A DNA stretch of 64,000 bases from Arcobacter lacus. Lineage in GTDB: Bacteria; Campylobacterota; Campylobacteria; Campylobacterales; Arcobacteraceae. This document shows, piece by piece, positions 34,426 to 43,840 of this stretch (position 1 is its first letter; each line of letters starts with the position of its first letter). The stretch covers positions 1-64,000 of the forward strand of contig NZ_MUXF01000010.1 of the NCBI RefSeq assembly GCF_003063295.1. Reading direction: 5' to 3'. The notes under the pieces were generated by a model that saw nothing but the letters and a program-made list of their open reading frames with translations, was not told the DNA's origin and did not search any database. A program made the translations under genes and the position numbers.

Positions 34426-35970
34426 ATGGAAGATTTGATAGTAGCAATAATTGTCGGAGCATTTAGTTCAGCAATTAGTATTTTTGTTGTGAGAAAATTA
34501 GATAGGGCAAAATTTGAGGTTTTTATTGAGCAAGCAAAAGCAAAAGCAAAAGTAATTGAACACGAAGCAGAAATGGCTTTAAAGGATGCACAATTAAAAG
34601 CAAAAATAGAATGCGATAGGGAATTTAAAAGTGCAAAAAGAGAGTATGAAACAATGCTCTCTAAAATAGAGAAAAAAGAAAAAGAGTTAAATGAACATTT
34701 AGAGTCAGAATTAAAGGCTATAAAACTTGAAAAAGAGCAAATAGTTGAAAAGAATAGAAAGATTACTACTTTAAAAGATGGACTTGAAGAACAAAAGAAA
34801 ACTTATGAAGAAAAGACTTTAGAAGCTATAAAAATTCTTGAAAATGCCTGTGGATTAACTCAAAGTGAAGCAAAAGAGTTGATGCTAAAAAAAGTTAAAG
34901 AAGATTCAAGAGCTGAGATTTCATCAATATTTAGAAAAAGATATAAAATTGCAGAGCAAAATACAAAAAATGAAATAAACAATATGCTATCTCAAGCTGT
35001 TACAAGATATGCAGGAGAATTTGCAGCTGAAAGACTTATAAATAATATTCCTTTAAATGATGAAGAAACAAAAGGGAAAATTATAGGAAAAGAAGGAAGA
35101 AATATAAAAGCATTAGAGATGCTTTTAGGTGTTGATATTATCATTGATGATACACCAAATACAATAACTGTTTCATCATTTAACTTATATAGAAGAGCAG
35201 TTGCTACAAAAACAATAAGAGAACTACTTGAAGATGGAAGAATCCAACCTGCTAGAATAGAAGAAATTTATAAAAAAGTAAAATCAGAATTTGATAAAAA
35301 TATCCAAAAAGAGGGTGAAGATGTTGTGATGGAATTAGGAATAAAAACTATGCATCCAGAACTTATCAAACTTGTAGGAAGACTAAGATATAGAGCATCT
35401 TATGGGCAAAATGCACTTGCTCATACTTTAGAAGTTGCTCATTTATCAGGACTTTTGGCTTCTCAAATGGGAGGAGATGCAATACTTGCTAGACGAGCAG
35501 GGCTTTTACATGATATAGGAAAAGCGTTAACTCATGAAGCTCCTGGAAGTCATGTTGATTTAGGTGCAGAAATATGTAAAAGATATGATGAATGTGATAC
35601 AGTTATAAATGCAATTTATGCTCATCATGGACATGAAGAACCTATAAATGTAGAAAGTGCAGCTGTTTGTGCATCTGATGCACTTAGTGCTGCAAGACCA
35701 GGAGCAAGAAGAGAAGTACTTGAAAGTTTCTTAAAAAGAGTGGAAGAGGTAGAAAATATCTCTACAAGTAAACTTGGTGTTTTAAATGCTTATGCAATAA
35801 ATGCAGGACGAGAAGTAAGAGTTATAGTAAAAGCGGAACTTGTAAATGATGATGAAGCAGTTTTATTAGCAACTGAAATAGCAAAAGAGATAGAAGAAAA
35901 AGTTCAATATCCTGGTGAAATAAAAGTAAATGTAATTAGAGAAACTAGAGCAGAAAGTTATGCAAGATAA
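34426..35970 (+). CDS. rny: Ribonuclease Y
   Basis: Membrane-anchored endoribonuclease of 514 aa initiating mRNA decay. One N-terminal helix (IVAIIVGAFSSAISIFVV), a coiled coil to about residue 190, a KH domain with GKEGRNIKALEMLLG, and an HD domain with LLHDIGKALTHE followed by AHHGHEEP. The starting ATG is 12 bases after the 5-FCL stop. Confidence 0.95.
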   Translation: MEDLIVAIIVGAFSSAISIFVVRKLDRAKFEVFIEQAKAKAKVIEHEAEMALKDAQLKAKIECDREFKSAKREYETMLSKIEKKEKELNEHLESELKAIKLEKEQIVEKNRKITTLKDGLEEQKKTYEEKTLEAIKILENACGLTQSEAKELMLKKVKEDSRAEISSIFRKRYKIAEQNTKNEINNMLSQAVTRYAGEFAAERLINNIPLNDEETKGKIIGKEGRNIKALEMLLGVDIIIDDTPNTITVSSFNLYRRAVATKTIRELLEDGRIQPARIEEIYKKVKSEFDKNIQKEGEDVVMELGIKTMHPELIKLVGRLRYRASYGQNALAHTLEVAHLSGLLASQMGGDAILARRAGLLHDIGKALTHEAPGSHVDLGAEICKRYDECDTVINAIYAHHGHEEPINVESAAVCASDALSAARPGARREVLESFLKRVEEVENISTSKLGVLNAYAINAGREVRVIVKAELVNDDEAVLLATEIAKEIEEKVQYPGEIKVNVIRETRAESYAR

Positions 35971-35988
35971 TCTCATAAAGGGGAAATA

Positions 35989-36582
35989 ATGGGAAATAAT
36001 AAACCAACTACAAAAATAATTGCTGGTGTTTATAAAGGAAAAGTTTTAGAATTACCATCTTTAGATGTTACTAGAAGTTCAAAATCTGCATTAAAAGAGT
36101 CAGTTTTTAATGTTTTACAGTTTGATATCATAGATAAAATATTTATTGAATCTTTTGCAGGAAGTGGTTCTATTGGACTTGAAGCAATCAGTAGAGGAGC
36201 TAAAAGATCTTATTTTATAGAACTTGATAAAAACTCTTACTCTATTTTAGTAAGAAACTGTAAATCTATTGATATAGAAAAGTGTCAAACTATTCAAGGA
36301 AATGCTTTTGTTCAAACTCCTTTGATTTTAGACTTTATGAAAAATTCAAAAGATGAAATCATCTTATATGTTGATCCACCATTTGATTATAGAGAAGGAA
36401 TGGATGATATTTATGAAAAATCTTTTCATATGATAGAAAATATTGAAGCTGATAATATTTTTATGATTATAATTGAACATGTATCAAAACTAGAAGTTCC
36501 TCAAACTTTAGGAAAATTTTCTTTAGATAAAACAAGAAAATTTGGTAAAAGTTCACTCTCTTATTTTTCTTATACGAAGTAA
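35989..36582 (+). CDS. rsmD: 16S rRNA (guanine(966)-N2)-methyltransferase
   Basis: SAM methyltransferase of 197 aa. N-terminal IIAGVYKGKVLELP, then RSSKSALKESVFNVLQ, motif I SFAGSGSIGLEAISRGA, and the catalytic loop VDPPFDY (DPPF type) identify RsmD, which methylates G966 of 16S rRNA during 30S assembly. Between rny and an ABC permease. Confidence 0.92.
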   Translation: MGNNKPTTKIIAGVYKGKVLELPSLDVTRSSKSALKESVFNVLQFDIIDKIFIESFAGSGSIGLEAISRGAKRSYFIELDKNSYSILVRNCKSIDIEKCQTIQGNAFVQTPLILDFMKNSKDEIILYVDPPFDYREGMDDIYEKSFHMIENIEADNIFMIIIEHVSKLEVPQTLGKFSLDKTRKFGKSSLSYFSYTK

Positions 36583-36587
36583 AAAAT

Positions 36588-37388
36588 ATGTTTAAAATAG
36601 CTTTAGGAATTTTAATAGTAGTTGTTTTAACTATCTTTTTCCTTCCTATTTTTTATACTGTTTCTCCTTTTGAATTAAATCCAACTAAGATTTTACAAGC
36701 ACCATCTTTTGAACATCTATTTGGTACAGATAGACTTGGACGAGATGTTTTAGCAAGAGTTCTTGAAGGTGGACAAACATCTTTAATTATTGGTTTTTTA
36801 GCTGCTTCTATTTCTTCTCTTGTTGGATTGTTTATTGGGATAACTGCAGGATTTTTAAAAGGAAATGTTGATAGAGCTATAACAATAATAATTGATTTGT
36901 TTTTGACATTTCCAACATTCTTTTTACTTTTAGCATTGGTATCGTATATTCAAGCTTCTTCAATTATTTTGATTATTGTAATATCAATAACTGGTTGGAT
37001 GGGAATGTCAAGAATGATAAGAAGTGAGAGTTTTGCTATAAGTAATAAACCATATATCAAAATTCTGAAAATATCAAATATTTCAAACTTTAAAATAGTT
37101 TTTAAATACTTTGCTCCACTTCTTGCTCCTATTTTTCTTATATCTTTTACTTTTGGAGTTGGTGGAGCTATTTTAGCTGAATCTGGGTTGTCATTTTTAG
37201 GACTTGGTATAAATCCTCCAAATATGAGTTGGGGAAGTTTGCTTAGTGATGGAAAAGCTGTTATTGATATAGCTTGGTGGGTTAGCTTTTTCCCGGGTTT
37301 TATGATATTTGTAATAACTTTTTGTTTAATCCAAATAAGTGATTATCTACAAAACTTAGCAAATAGAAAAGAAATAATAAAAAGTTAA
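36588..37388 (+). CDS. ABC transporter permease, DppC/OppC type
   Basis: Membrane permease of 266 aa with about six helices. FGTDRLGRDVLARVLEGGQTS is the dipeptide/oligopeptide permease C subunit N-terminal signature and LSFLGLGINPPNMSWGSLL the binding-protein-dependent transport loop. It would import peptides or nickel with a partner permease, two ATPases and a binding protein, none of which is in this window. Starts five bases after rsmD with no clear SD. Confidence 0.88.
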   Translation: MFKIALGILIVVVLTIFFLPIFYTVSPFELNPTKILQAPSFEHLFGTDRLGRDVLARVLEGGQTSLIIGFLAASISSLVGLFIGITAGFLKGNVDRAITIIIDLFLTFPTFFLLLALVSYIQASSIILIIVISITGWMGMSRMIRSESFAISNKPYIKILKISNISNFKIVFKYFAPLLAPIFLISFTFGVGGAILAESGLSFLGLGINPPNMSWGSLLSDGKAVIDIAWWVSFFPGFMIFVITFCLIQISDYLQNLANRKEIIKS

Positions 37389-37400
37389 AAGGATTTTTTT

Positions 37401-38042
37401 ATGAAAAAAACAAAGTTAATTCTTTTTTTGTGTTTTGTATTTTTATTTTCTGCTTGTAGTTCTAAACAATCTTTAAATTTTAATGAAGTTAATTCTATAT
37501 CTTTAAATAATATTGTAGTTGCTGGTGTACCTCAAACTTATAACTCTCCTGTTTTAGTTGGGCTTGGAGTTGGTGGTATGGTTTCTCATCATGTTGGAGT
37601 TGGTTTAAGTACTACTTTTATACCTCAGTTTTCAAATAATGAAGATTTGAGAATGCAAGATGCTTTTTATAAAAACAACATCTCTTTAGCTTCTATGATA
37701 GAAAATGAGTTTAAGTTTCAAATGAAAAATGATGAAGTTTTTAAAAATAAATTTTCTAATTTTGGTAGTGATTATACTATCTACCTTTTTGTTCCAAAAT
37801 ATAGTTTAGAAACTGCAATTTTTTCTTCAAAAGCACAAATGAAACTAAAAATAGAACTAAAAATAGTAGATAAAAACAATAAAATTGTTTATGAAGATAC
37901 AAAAGATAATATTTTATTTTCTGATAATTATGTTTTTAATGAAAGTGAGATTTTTTATTCAAAAGAGGCTTTAATAAAAGCCTCAAATATTGCTATTCGG
38001 CAAGTAGTTATGAGATTGATTTTACAGATGAAAAAAAATTAA
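37401..38042 (+). CDS. Putative lipoprotein, unknown
   Basis: Protein of 213 aa with a lipobox (FLFSACSS, Cys near residue 19). The segment GVGGMVSHHVGVGLSTTF is glycine-rich, and the C-terminal half is a mixed alpha-beta region (DYTIYLFVPKYSLE, LKIVDKNNKIVYED). Not a family I recognise. Twelve bases after the permease gene, probably cotranscribed. Overlaps the convergent SDR gene by four bases. Confidence 0.7.
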   Translation: MKKTKLILFLCFVFLFSACSSKQSLNFNEVNSISLNNIVVAGVPQTYNSPVLVGLGVGGMVSHHVGVGLSTTFIPQFSNNEDLRMQDAFYKNNISLASMIENEFKFQMKNDEVFKNKFSNFGSDYTIYLFVPKYSLETAIFSSKAQMKLKIELKIVDKNNKIVYEDTKDNILFSDNYVFNESEIFYSKEALIKASNIAIRQVVMRLILQMKKN

Positions 38043-38860
38043 ATTTTATTTAGCAGTTTATCAAGTAAAGAAGTACTTAGAACTCTTTTGAAAAAGCCTA
38101 AAATATGAGTAGCTTTTGTTACATAATATCTTGGTTTTGGTTTTTTACTATTCATTATTTTTAAAACTACATTTCCTACACTTGAAGGAGGAAGATTAAA
38201 AAGTGATTTGTCTTCTTTTGATTCAAGTCTTTTTTTAAGTTCTAAATTATAAGTTTCTTCCCAAAAACTCCCTTTTGTTTTTATATTTTTATTGAAATTT
38301 TTTAGAGCATTTTCTCTAAATTTTGAAGTAACAGGACCAGTGTTTATAGTACTTATAAAAATATTTGAGCCCATAACTTCTTGTCTTAAAGTGTCATTTA
38401 TTCCTTCAATAGCATATTTACTAGCATTATAAGCACCTCGAAATTTTAAAGCAATGATTCCTAAAACAGAGCTATGTTGTATAAGTTTTCCATATCCTTG
38501 CTTTCTAAATATTTTCATAGCTTGAATAGTTACTTCATGAAGTCCAAAAAAATTTGTATTAAACTGTTTTTTTAAAGTTTTTACACTCAAATCTTCAACG
38601 GCTCCTGGTTGTCCAAAACCAGCATTATTGAAAACACAATCAAGTTTTAAATCATTTTCTAAAATAGTTTTTAGTGCAAATTCTATCTCTTTTTTATTTC
38701 TAACATCAATTTTAAAAGTAATAAATCCTAAATCTTTTAGCATTTGTATATCTTTGTCTTTTCTTGCACTTGCATAAACTTTTATTCCATTATTTTTTAA
38801 AATAAGTGCAGTTTCAAGTCCAATTCCACTTGAACAACCTGTAATTAGTATATTTTGCAT
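38039..38860 (-). CDS. Short-chain dehydrogenase/reductase
   Basis: Classical SDR of 273 aa. NAD(P) loop ITGCSSGIGLETA at residues 5-17, NNAGFG, catalytic Ser in QHSSVLG and the active site YNASKYA (Tyr-x3-Lys). C-terminal hydrophobic and basic tail (ILGFFKRVLSTSLLDKL) suggests membrane association. Substrate unknown. Confidence 0.87.
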   Translation of the reverse strand: MQNILITGCSSGIGLETALILKNNGIKVYASARKDKDIQMLKDLGFITFKIDVRNKKEIEFALKTILENDLKLDCVFNNAGFGQPGAVEDLSVKTLKKQFNTNFFGLHEVTIQAMKIFRKQGYGKLIQHSSVLGIIALKFRGAYNASKYAIEGINDTLRQEVMGSNIFISTINTGPVTSKFRENALKNFNKNIKTKGSFWEETYNLELKKRLESKEDKSLFNLPPSSVGNVVLKIMNSKKPKPRYYVTKATHILGFFKRVLSTSLLDKLLNKI

Positions 38861-38888
38861 ATTTTTAATCCATATTATTTTTTTGAAA

Positions 38889-38897
38889 TGGTATTAT
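38889..38897 (+). promoter_or_regulatory. Extended -10 element upstream of the TIGR02757 gene
   Basis: TGGTATTAT at 38889-38897, 36 bases before the ATG at 38933, fits an extended -10. No clear -35. Confidence 0.4.
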
Positions 38898-38932
38898 AAC
38901 CAAATATATTTTTGATAAATTTTAGGGATTTT

Positions 38933-39712
38933 ATGACAAAAAAAGATAAAGAGATAAAAGAGCTTTTAGATATAGAAGTAAATAGTAGAAATAGTAGTTT
39001 TGAAATAAGTTATGATAAACCAGACCCTCTTTTGGTTGCAAGAAGATATGATGATGAGTTTATCATACTTTTATGTGCTTTGTTTGCTTATGGAAATGCA
39101 AAGTTGATAGTTAAGTTTTTGGATAGTTTGGACTTTTCACTTTTAAATGAAAGCGAAGAAAAAATAGAAAAAGAACTTAAAAATCACTATTATAGATTTC
39201 AAAATAGTGCTGATGTGATATCTATATTTAAAACTTTTAGACGAATGAAACAAGAAAATAGTTTACAAAACTTATTTTATGAAGCTTACAAAAAAGAGAA
39301 CTCAATTTTAGAAGGTATTGATACTTTAATCCAAAAGATTTTTAAAGTAGCAAATCATAACTCTCAAGGTTTTACTTTTTTAGTTTCAAGTCCACTAAAA
39401 AGAGATAAACAAGGAATTATAAAAGAGAATGGAAATGCTCCATATAAAAGATGGAATATGTATCTTAGATGGATGATAAGAGATGATAATCTTGATTTAG
39501 GACTTTGGAAAAATATAGATAAAAAAGATTTGATACTTCCTCTTGATACTCACACTTTTAAAGTAAGTCAAAAGCTAGGATTATTGACACGAAAAAACTA
39601 TGATTTAAAATCAGCCTTGATGATAACTGATAAACTAAAAGAATTTGATAATCTTGACCCAATTAAATACGATTTTGCGATATATAGGTTAGGACAAGAG
39701 AAAATTGTATAA
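38933..39712 (+). CDS. TIGR02757-family protein
   Basis: Protein of 259 aa. NGNAPYKRWNMYLRWMIR, LPLDTHTFKVSQKLGLL and the C-terminal PIKYDFAIYRLGQE are hallmarks of TIGR02757, an uncharacterised family distantly similar to the helix-hairpin-helix DNA glycosylases (LDTH resembles their VDTH motif). A DNA repair role is a guess from fold similarity. The ATG at 38933 follows AGGGA (38924-38928); an in-frame TTG at 38912 precedes that SD. Confidence 0.82.
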   Translation: MTKKDKEIKELLDIEVNSRNSSFEISYDKPDPLLVARRYDDEFIILLCALFAYGNAKLIVKFLDSLDFSLLNESEEKIEKELKNHYYRFQNSADVISIFKTFRRMKQENSLQNLFYEAYKKENSILEGIDTLIQKIFKVANHNSQGFTFLVSSPLKRDKQGIIKENGNAPYKRWNMYLRWMIRDDNLDLGLWKNIDKKDLILPLDTHTFKVSQKLGLLTRKNYDLKSALMITDKLKEFDNLDPIKYDFAIYRLGQEKIV

Positions 39713-39718
39713 TACTTT

Positions 39719-39727
39719 TGATATAAT
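39719..39727 (+). promoter_or_regulatory. Extended -10 promoter of the type I RM operon
   Basis: TGATATAAT (39719-39727), 38 bases before the hsdM ATG at 39765, immediately after the TIGR02757 gene stop. Strong extended -10 match. Confidence 0.55.
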
Positions 39728-39764
39728 AAAACGATACTAAATAGAAAAATAGAGATAATAAAAG

Positions 39765-41324
39765 ATGAGTGAAGAACAAAAAAAGATATTAGAACAACAA
39801 CTTTGGAATATTGCAAATGCTTTACGAGGGAAGATGGATGCAGATGAATTTAGAGATTATATATTAGGATTTATTTTTTATAAATATTTATCTGAAAAGA
39901 TAGTAGATTATACAAATGAGATTTTAGAACCTGATAATATGACTTATTTTGATGTTTTAAATCATGAAGAAAAAGATGAAATTTTAGAAGATATAAAAAA
40001 AGCGTCTGTTGAAAAACTTGGATATTTTCTAAGACCTGATGAACTTTTTTCTTATATAGCAAAAAAAGGAAATGAAGACTCAAATAACTTTATTTTAGAT
40101 GATTTAACAAAAATTTTAAGAAGTATTGAAACTTCAACTATGGGAACTGAAAGTGAAGATGATTTTATTCATCTATTTGAAGATTTAGATTTGACTAGCA
40201 CGAAGTTAGGACGAACTGTTGAACAAAGAAATAGTTTAATATCTAAAGTTTTATCTCATTTAGACAAAGTAAATTTTGAACTAAAGAATCATGATAGAGA
40301 TGTTTTAGGTGATGCTTATGAGTATCTAATAGGACAATTCGCAGCAGGTGCAGGAAAAAAAGCAGGAGAGTTTTATACACCACAAGAAGTTTCTAAAATC
40401 TTAGCAAAGATTGTAACAGTTGGAAAAGAGAGATTAAAATCAGTTTATGACCCAACTTGTGGAAGTGGTTCTTTGCTTTTAAGAGTAGCAAAAGAGGTAA
40501 AAGATGTATCAAACTTTTACGGACAAGAGTTAAATAGAACAACATATAACCTTGCAAGAATGAATATGATAATGCATGATATTCATTATAGAAAGTTTGA
40601 CATAAAACAAGAAGATACTTTAGAAAATCCTCAACATATTGATATAAAGTTTGAAGCCATAGTTGCAAATCCTCCTTTTAGTGCAAATTGGAGTGCAAAT
40701 AATCTATTTTTAAATGATGATAGATTTAGCCAATATGGAAAACTAGCTCCATCTTCAAAAGCTGATTTTGCCTTTGTAACTCATATGATACATCATCTTG
40801 ATGATAATGGAACAATGGCAGTTGTACTTCCTCATGGTGTTTTGTTTAGAGGAGCAGCTGAAGGACATATAAGAGAGTATTTAATAGAAAATAGAAACTA
40901 TCTTGATGCTGTTATAGGACTTCCTTCAAATATTTTTTATGGTACATCTATACCTACTTGTATTTTAGTATTTAAAAAGTGTAGAGTTCATAGTGATAAT
41001 ATACTTTTTATTGATGCTTCAAAAGATTTTGAAAAAGCAAAAAATCAAAACTTTTTAAGAGAGCAAGATATACAAAAGATTATAGATACTTATAAAAGTA
41101 GAAAACAAATAGAAAAGTATTCATATCTTGCTAATTTACAAGAGATAAAAGAAAATGACTATAACCTAAATATCCCACGATATGTTGATACATTTAATGA
41201 AGAAGAAATTATTGATTTAGACAAAGTTTGTAATGAACTAAAAGAACTTGAACAGAGTATGAAAAAAACAGATGAAACAATAGCCACTTTTTGTAAAGAA
41301 CTTGGTATTGCTACACCATTTTAA
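39765..41324 (+). CDS. hsdM: Type I restriction-modification methyltransferase subunit
   Basis: N6-adenine methyltransferase subunit of 519 aa. N-terminal helical domain (LWNIANALRGKMDADEFRDY), SAM motif I DPTCGSGSLLL near residue 229 and catalytic motif IV ANPPFS near residue 302. Length and the opening fit the EcoR124-like (type IC) branch. It forms M2S with HsdS for modification and R2M2S with HsdR for restriction. First gene of an operon with its own promoter. Confidence 0.95.
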   Translation: MSEEQKKILEQQLWNIANALRGKMDADEFRDYILGFIFYKYLSEKIVDYTNEILEPDNMTYFDVLNHEEKDEILEDIKKASVEKLGYFLRPDELFSYIAKKGNEDSNNFILDDLTKILRSIETSTMGTESEDDFIHLFEDLDLTSTKLGRTVEQRNSLISKVLSHLDKVNFELKNHDRDVLGDAYEYLIGQFAAGAGKKAGEFYTPQEVSKILAKIVTVGKERLKSVYDPTCGSGSLLLRVAKEVKDVSNFYGQELNRTTYNLARMNMIMHDIHYRKFDIKQEDTLENPQHIDIKFEAIVANPPFSANWSANNLFLNDDRFSQYGKLAPSSKADFAFVTHMIHHLDDNGTMAVVLPHGVLFRGAAEGHIREYLIENRNYLDAVIGLPSNIFYGTSIPTCILVFKKCRVHSDNILFIDASKDFEKAKNQNFLREQDIQKIIDTYKSRKQIEKYSYLANLQEIKENDYNLNIPRYVDTFNEEEIIDLDKVCNELKELEQSMKKTDETIATFCKELGIATPF

Positions 41325-41337
41325 AGAAGATTTGAAA

Positions 41338-42594
41338 ATGAGTAAAAATATAAATGTACCAAAATTAAGATTTAAAGAGTTTATTGATGAATGGGAAGAG
41401 AAAGAATTAGAAAAAATTTTTAATATTTTTCAAGGATTTGCATTTTCAAGTAGTGATATAACTAATGAAGGGGTGAGATGGTTAAAAATTGCTGATGTAG
41501 GTATTCAAAGAATGAAATATGATACACCATGTTTTTTACCTAAAATTTTTAAAGAAAAGTATTCAAAGTTTTTATTGAATAAGAATGATTATGTATTGGC
41601 ATTAACAAGACCAATATTAAATGGTATGTTAAAAATAGCAAAAATTGATGATATCTATAATGGTTCATTGTTAAACCAAAGAGTCGGAAAAATAATAACT
41701 AGAGAATCTTTAGATTTTATATATTATTTTTTACAGCAAACTAACCTTATTAATAAAATAGACAGTTTTATTTTAGGTAGCGAACCACCTAATTTATCTA
41801 TTAATCAAATTAAATTTATAAAAGCATCAATACCTTTAAAAAAAGAACAAGAAAAAATAGCTTCATTTTTAACTTCTGTTGATACAAAAATAGAACAACT
41901 AATAAAAAAAGATGAACTTCTACAACAATACAAAAAAGGTATGATACAAAAAATATTTAATGAAGAGATTAGATTTAAAGCTGATGATGGAAATGAATTT
42001 CCAGAATGGGAAGAAAAAAAGTTGGGAGATATTGGAATATTTCAAACTAGTAGTATTGATAAGATAAGTAAAGATGATGAAAAAAGTGTATTTTTGATAA
42101 ATTATATGGATGTTTATAAGCATAAAAATATTAATAATAGAACTATAAAAAATTTTCAAATTGTAACTGCAACAGATAGCCAAATTTCAAGTTGTAATCT
42201 TCAAAAAGGAGATATTTTATTTACACCATCTTCTGAAACGTCAAATGATATTGGGCATTCAGTTGTTATCTTTGAAGATTTAGATAATGCAGTTTATAGC
42301 TATCACTTAATGAGATTTAGACCTAAAATAAGAATAGATATTTTGTATTCTCATTATTTTTGTAATATACCTAGTGTATTAAATCAGTTAGCTAAATTTT
42401 CAACAGGAATCACAAGGTTTACTATTTCCGTGAAATCTTTTTCTCTCATAAAAATAAATTTTCCTTGCTTAGAAGAACAAAATAAAATAGCAAACTTTTT
42501 ATCTTCAATAGATGATAAAATAGAAGAAAATCAAAAAATATTACAAAAAACAAAAGAGTTTAAAAAATCTCTTTTACAACATATGTTTGTATAA
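41338..42594 (+). CDS. hsdS: Type I restriction-modification specificity subunit
   Basis: DNA-recognition subunit of 418 aa: two target recognition domains (about residues 15-185 and 215-395), each followed by a helical spacer (EQEKIASFLTSVDTKIEQL in the first, EQNKIANFLSSIDDKIEEN in the second). The near-repeat of these two spacers is the usual internal symmetry of HsdS. ATG 41338 is used, 13 bases after hsdM; an earlier non-ATG start inside hsdM is unlikely. Each half-site recognised is unknown. I see no long homopolymer or simple repeat that would give phase variation. Confidence 0.93.
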   Translation: MSKNINVPKLRFKEFIDEWEEKELEKIFNIFQGFAFSSSDITNEGVRWLKIADVGIQRMKYDTPCFLPKIFKEKYSKFLLNKNDYVLALTRPILNGMLKIAKIDDIYNGSLLNQRVGKIITRESLDFIYYFLQQTNLINKIDSFILGSEPPNLSINQIKFIKASIPLKKEQEKIASFLTSVDTKIEQLIKKDELLQQYKKGMIQKIFNEEIRFKADDGNEFPEWEEKKLGDIGIFQTSSIDKISKDDEKSVFLINYMDVYKHKNINNRTIKNFQIVTATDSQISSCNLQKGDILFTPSSETSNDIGHSVVIFEDLDNAVYSYHLMRFRPKIRIDILYSHYFCNIPSVLNQLAKFSTGITRFTISVKSFSLIKINFPCLEEQNKIANFLSSIDDKIEENQKILQKTKEFKKSLLQHMFV

Positions 42595-42604
42595 GGATTG
42601 GAAA

Positions 42605-43396
42605 ATGGAAAAATTATATTTTAATATTTTTCAAGTTATTGAAGAAACAAAAACTACAGGAGATAGATTTGTATATCCAACATATGAAACATTTAAAGAA
42701 ATGGAAGATAATTTTAATATTTTAATTGATGGTATTTATTATGAAGTAATTGTTGAGAAAACGAATGATTATGTATGGTTTTCTTTTGATTTTGGTAAAC
42801 CAAATCCTCGTGATAATAAATTAACTGATATTGTAACAGGAGAAAAAAGAGAAAATGATAGAGAACTTACAGAAGCAGAATTAATACAACAATTTTTTTG
42901 TTTATATTGTTTCAAAAGAAATTTATTATATATTTCAAATTCTAAGAAAAAGAATACTTTAAGTATAGTTTTTAAAGAAAAAATAAATCAAAAATTTAGC
43001 TTTAAAACAATACAAAAGACAAAAGATGAATTTATATCTATTTTAGAAGGAGTAAATGAAATTACTTTTACAGAAACAAAGCATCTTTTTAGTTTTGATA
43101 GTAAAAAAAGAGAAGCTTTGAAAGATTTAACAGGGATAGATTCACCAAATGAATTTACAATATCTGCAAAATATACAAAGTCAAATCAATTAGTAGACTT
43201 TATTAAAGGTCTATTTGTGGAAAAAGAGAACAATACATTAAAGGATTTAATTATTAGAGGTAATGACGAAGATAATTTTGAAATAATTTTTAATAATGAT
43301 AGTTTTAGTCGAAAAATTGAAATACAAATTAATAAAGATGAAAATGGAAAATACTTAAATGATGAAGTAAAAAATAATTTATTAAAGGAATTATAA
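42605..43396 (+). CDS. Unknown soluble protein inside the type I RM operon
   Basis: Protein of 263 aa, no membrane segment or signal peptide, mixed alpha-beta with many charged residues; very AT-rich. Features include LYFNIFQVIEETKTTGDRF at the start and a lysine-rich middle (SNSKKKNTLSIVFKEKIN). No motif I can assign. ATG 42605, seven bases after AAGGA (42593-42597), which overlaps the hsdS stop; a TTG at 42587 is less likely. It abuts the next gene, a small membrane protein, with no gap. The pairing and placement in an RM operon suggest a defence accessory or a separate module. Confidence 0.7.
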   Translation: MEKLYFNIFQVIEETKTTGDRFVYPTYETFKEMEDNFNILIDGIYYEVIVEKTNDYVWFSFDFGKPNPRDNKLTDIVTGEKRENDRELTEAELIQQFFCLYCFKRNLLYISNSKKKNTLSIVFKEKINQKFSFKTIQKTKDEFISILEGVNEITFTETKHLFSFDSKKREALKDLTGIDSPNEFTISAKYTKSNQLVDFIKGLFVEKENNTLKDLIIRGNDEDNFEIIFNNDSFSRKIEIQINKDENGKYLNDEVKNNLLKEL

Positions 43397-43804
43397 ATGA
43401 AAGGATTAGATTTTAAAATATTTTTAATAGTTATTGTCATAGCTTTCTTATTAGGATATATAGTTTTCGATAAAAAATATGATGAGTATTCTAATATTAT
43501 TACTTTTTTATCAATAATGATAGGTTTTAAAATTACTTCTCTTTCCATAATATTTAATTCTGCATTAAAAAAATCATTATATGATAGAAAAAATAAAGAC
43601 TATGGAACAGAATTACATAGATTAAAAGATTTCTATAAACATTCTATATATTTTGAAGTAGCTTCTATTACAATATTATTTTTAGTTACATCTGAATATA
43701 AATATATTTTCGTTATGCCAATTATTATTGGAACTATTTATTGTTTTTATAAAACAACTAATGAATTATTAAAAATATTTATTCATCCAACAAATGAAAA
43801 GTAA
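43397..43804 (+). CDS. Unknown small membrane protein paired with the preceding gene
   Basis: Protein of 135 aa with two N-terminal hydrophobic helices (about residues 7-23 and 33-52), a basic and polar middle (KKSLYDRKNKDYGTELHRLK), and two further helices (about 75-92 and 95-115). Its ATG follows the previous gene's stop directly, with AAAGG just upstream, so the two are translationally coupled. A four-helix membrane protein with a soluble partner is a layout seen in some abortive-infection systems, but no homology is claimed. Confidence 0.7.
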   Translation: MKGLDFKIFLIVIVIAFLLGYIVFDKKYDEYSNIITFLSIMIGFKITSLSIIFNSALKKSLYDRKNKDYGTELHRLKDFYKHSIYFEVASITILFLVTSEYKYIFVMPIIIGTIYCFYKTTNELLKIFIHPTNEK

Positions 43805-43840
43805 TTTCATAAATAAAAAATATTAAATTGTAGGTAAAAT

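Noticed and set aside
41338-42594. Possible phase-variable hsdS
   Set aside because: No homopolymer of nine or more or short tandem repeats is visible in the gene, and no second hsdS or inverted partial copy lies nearby.
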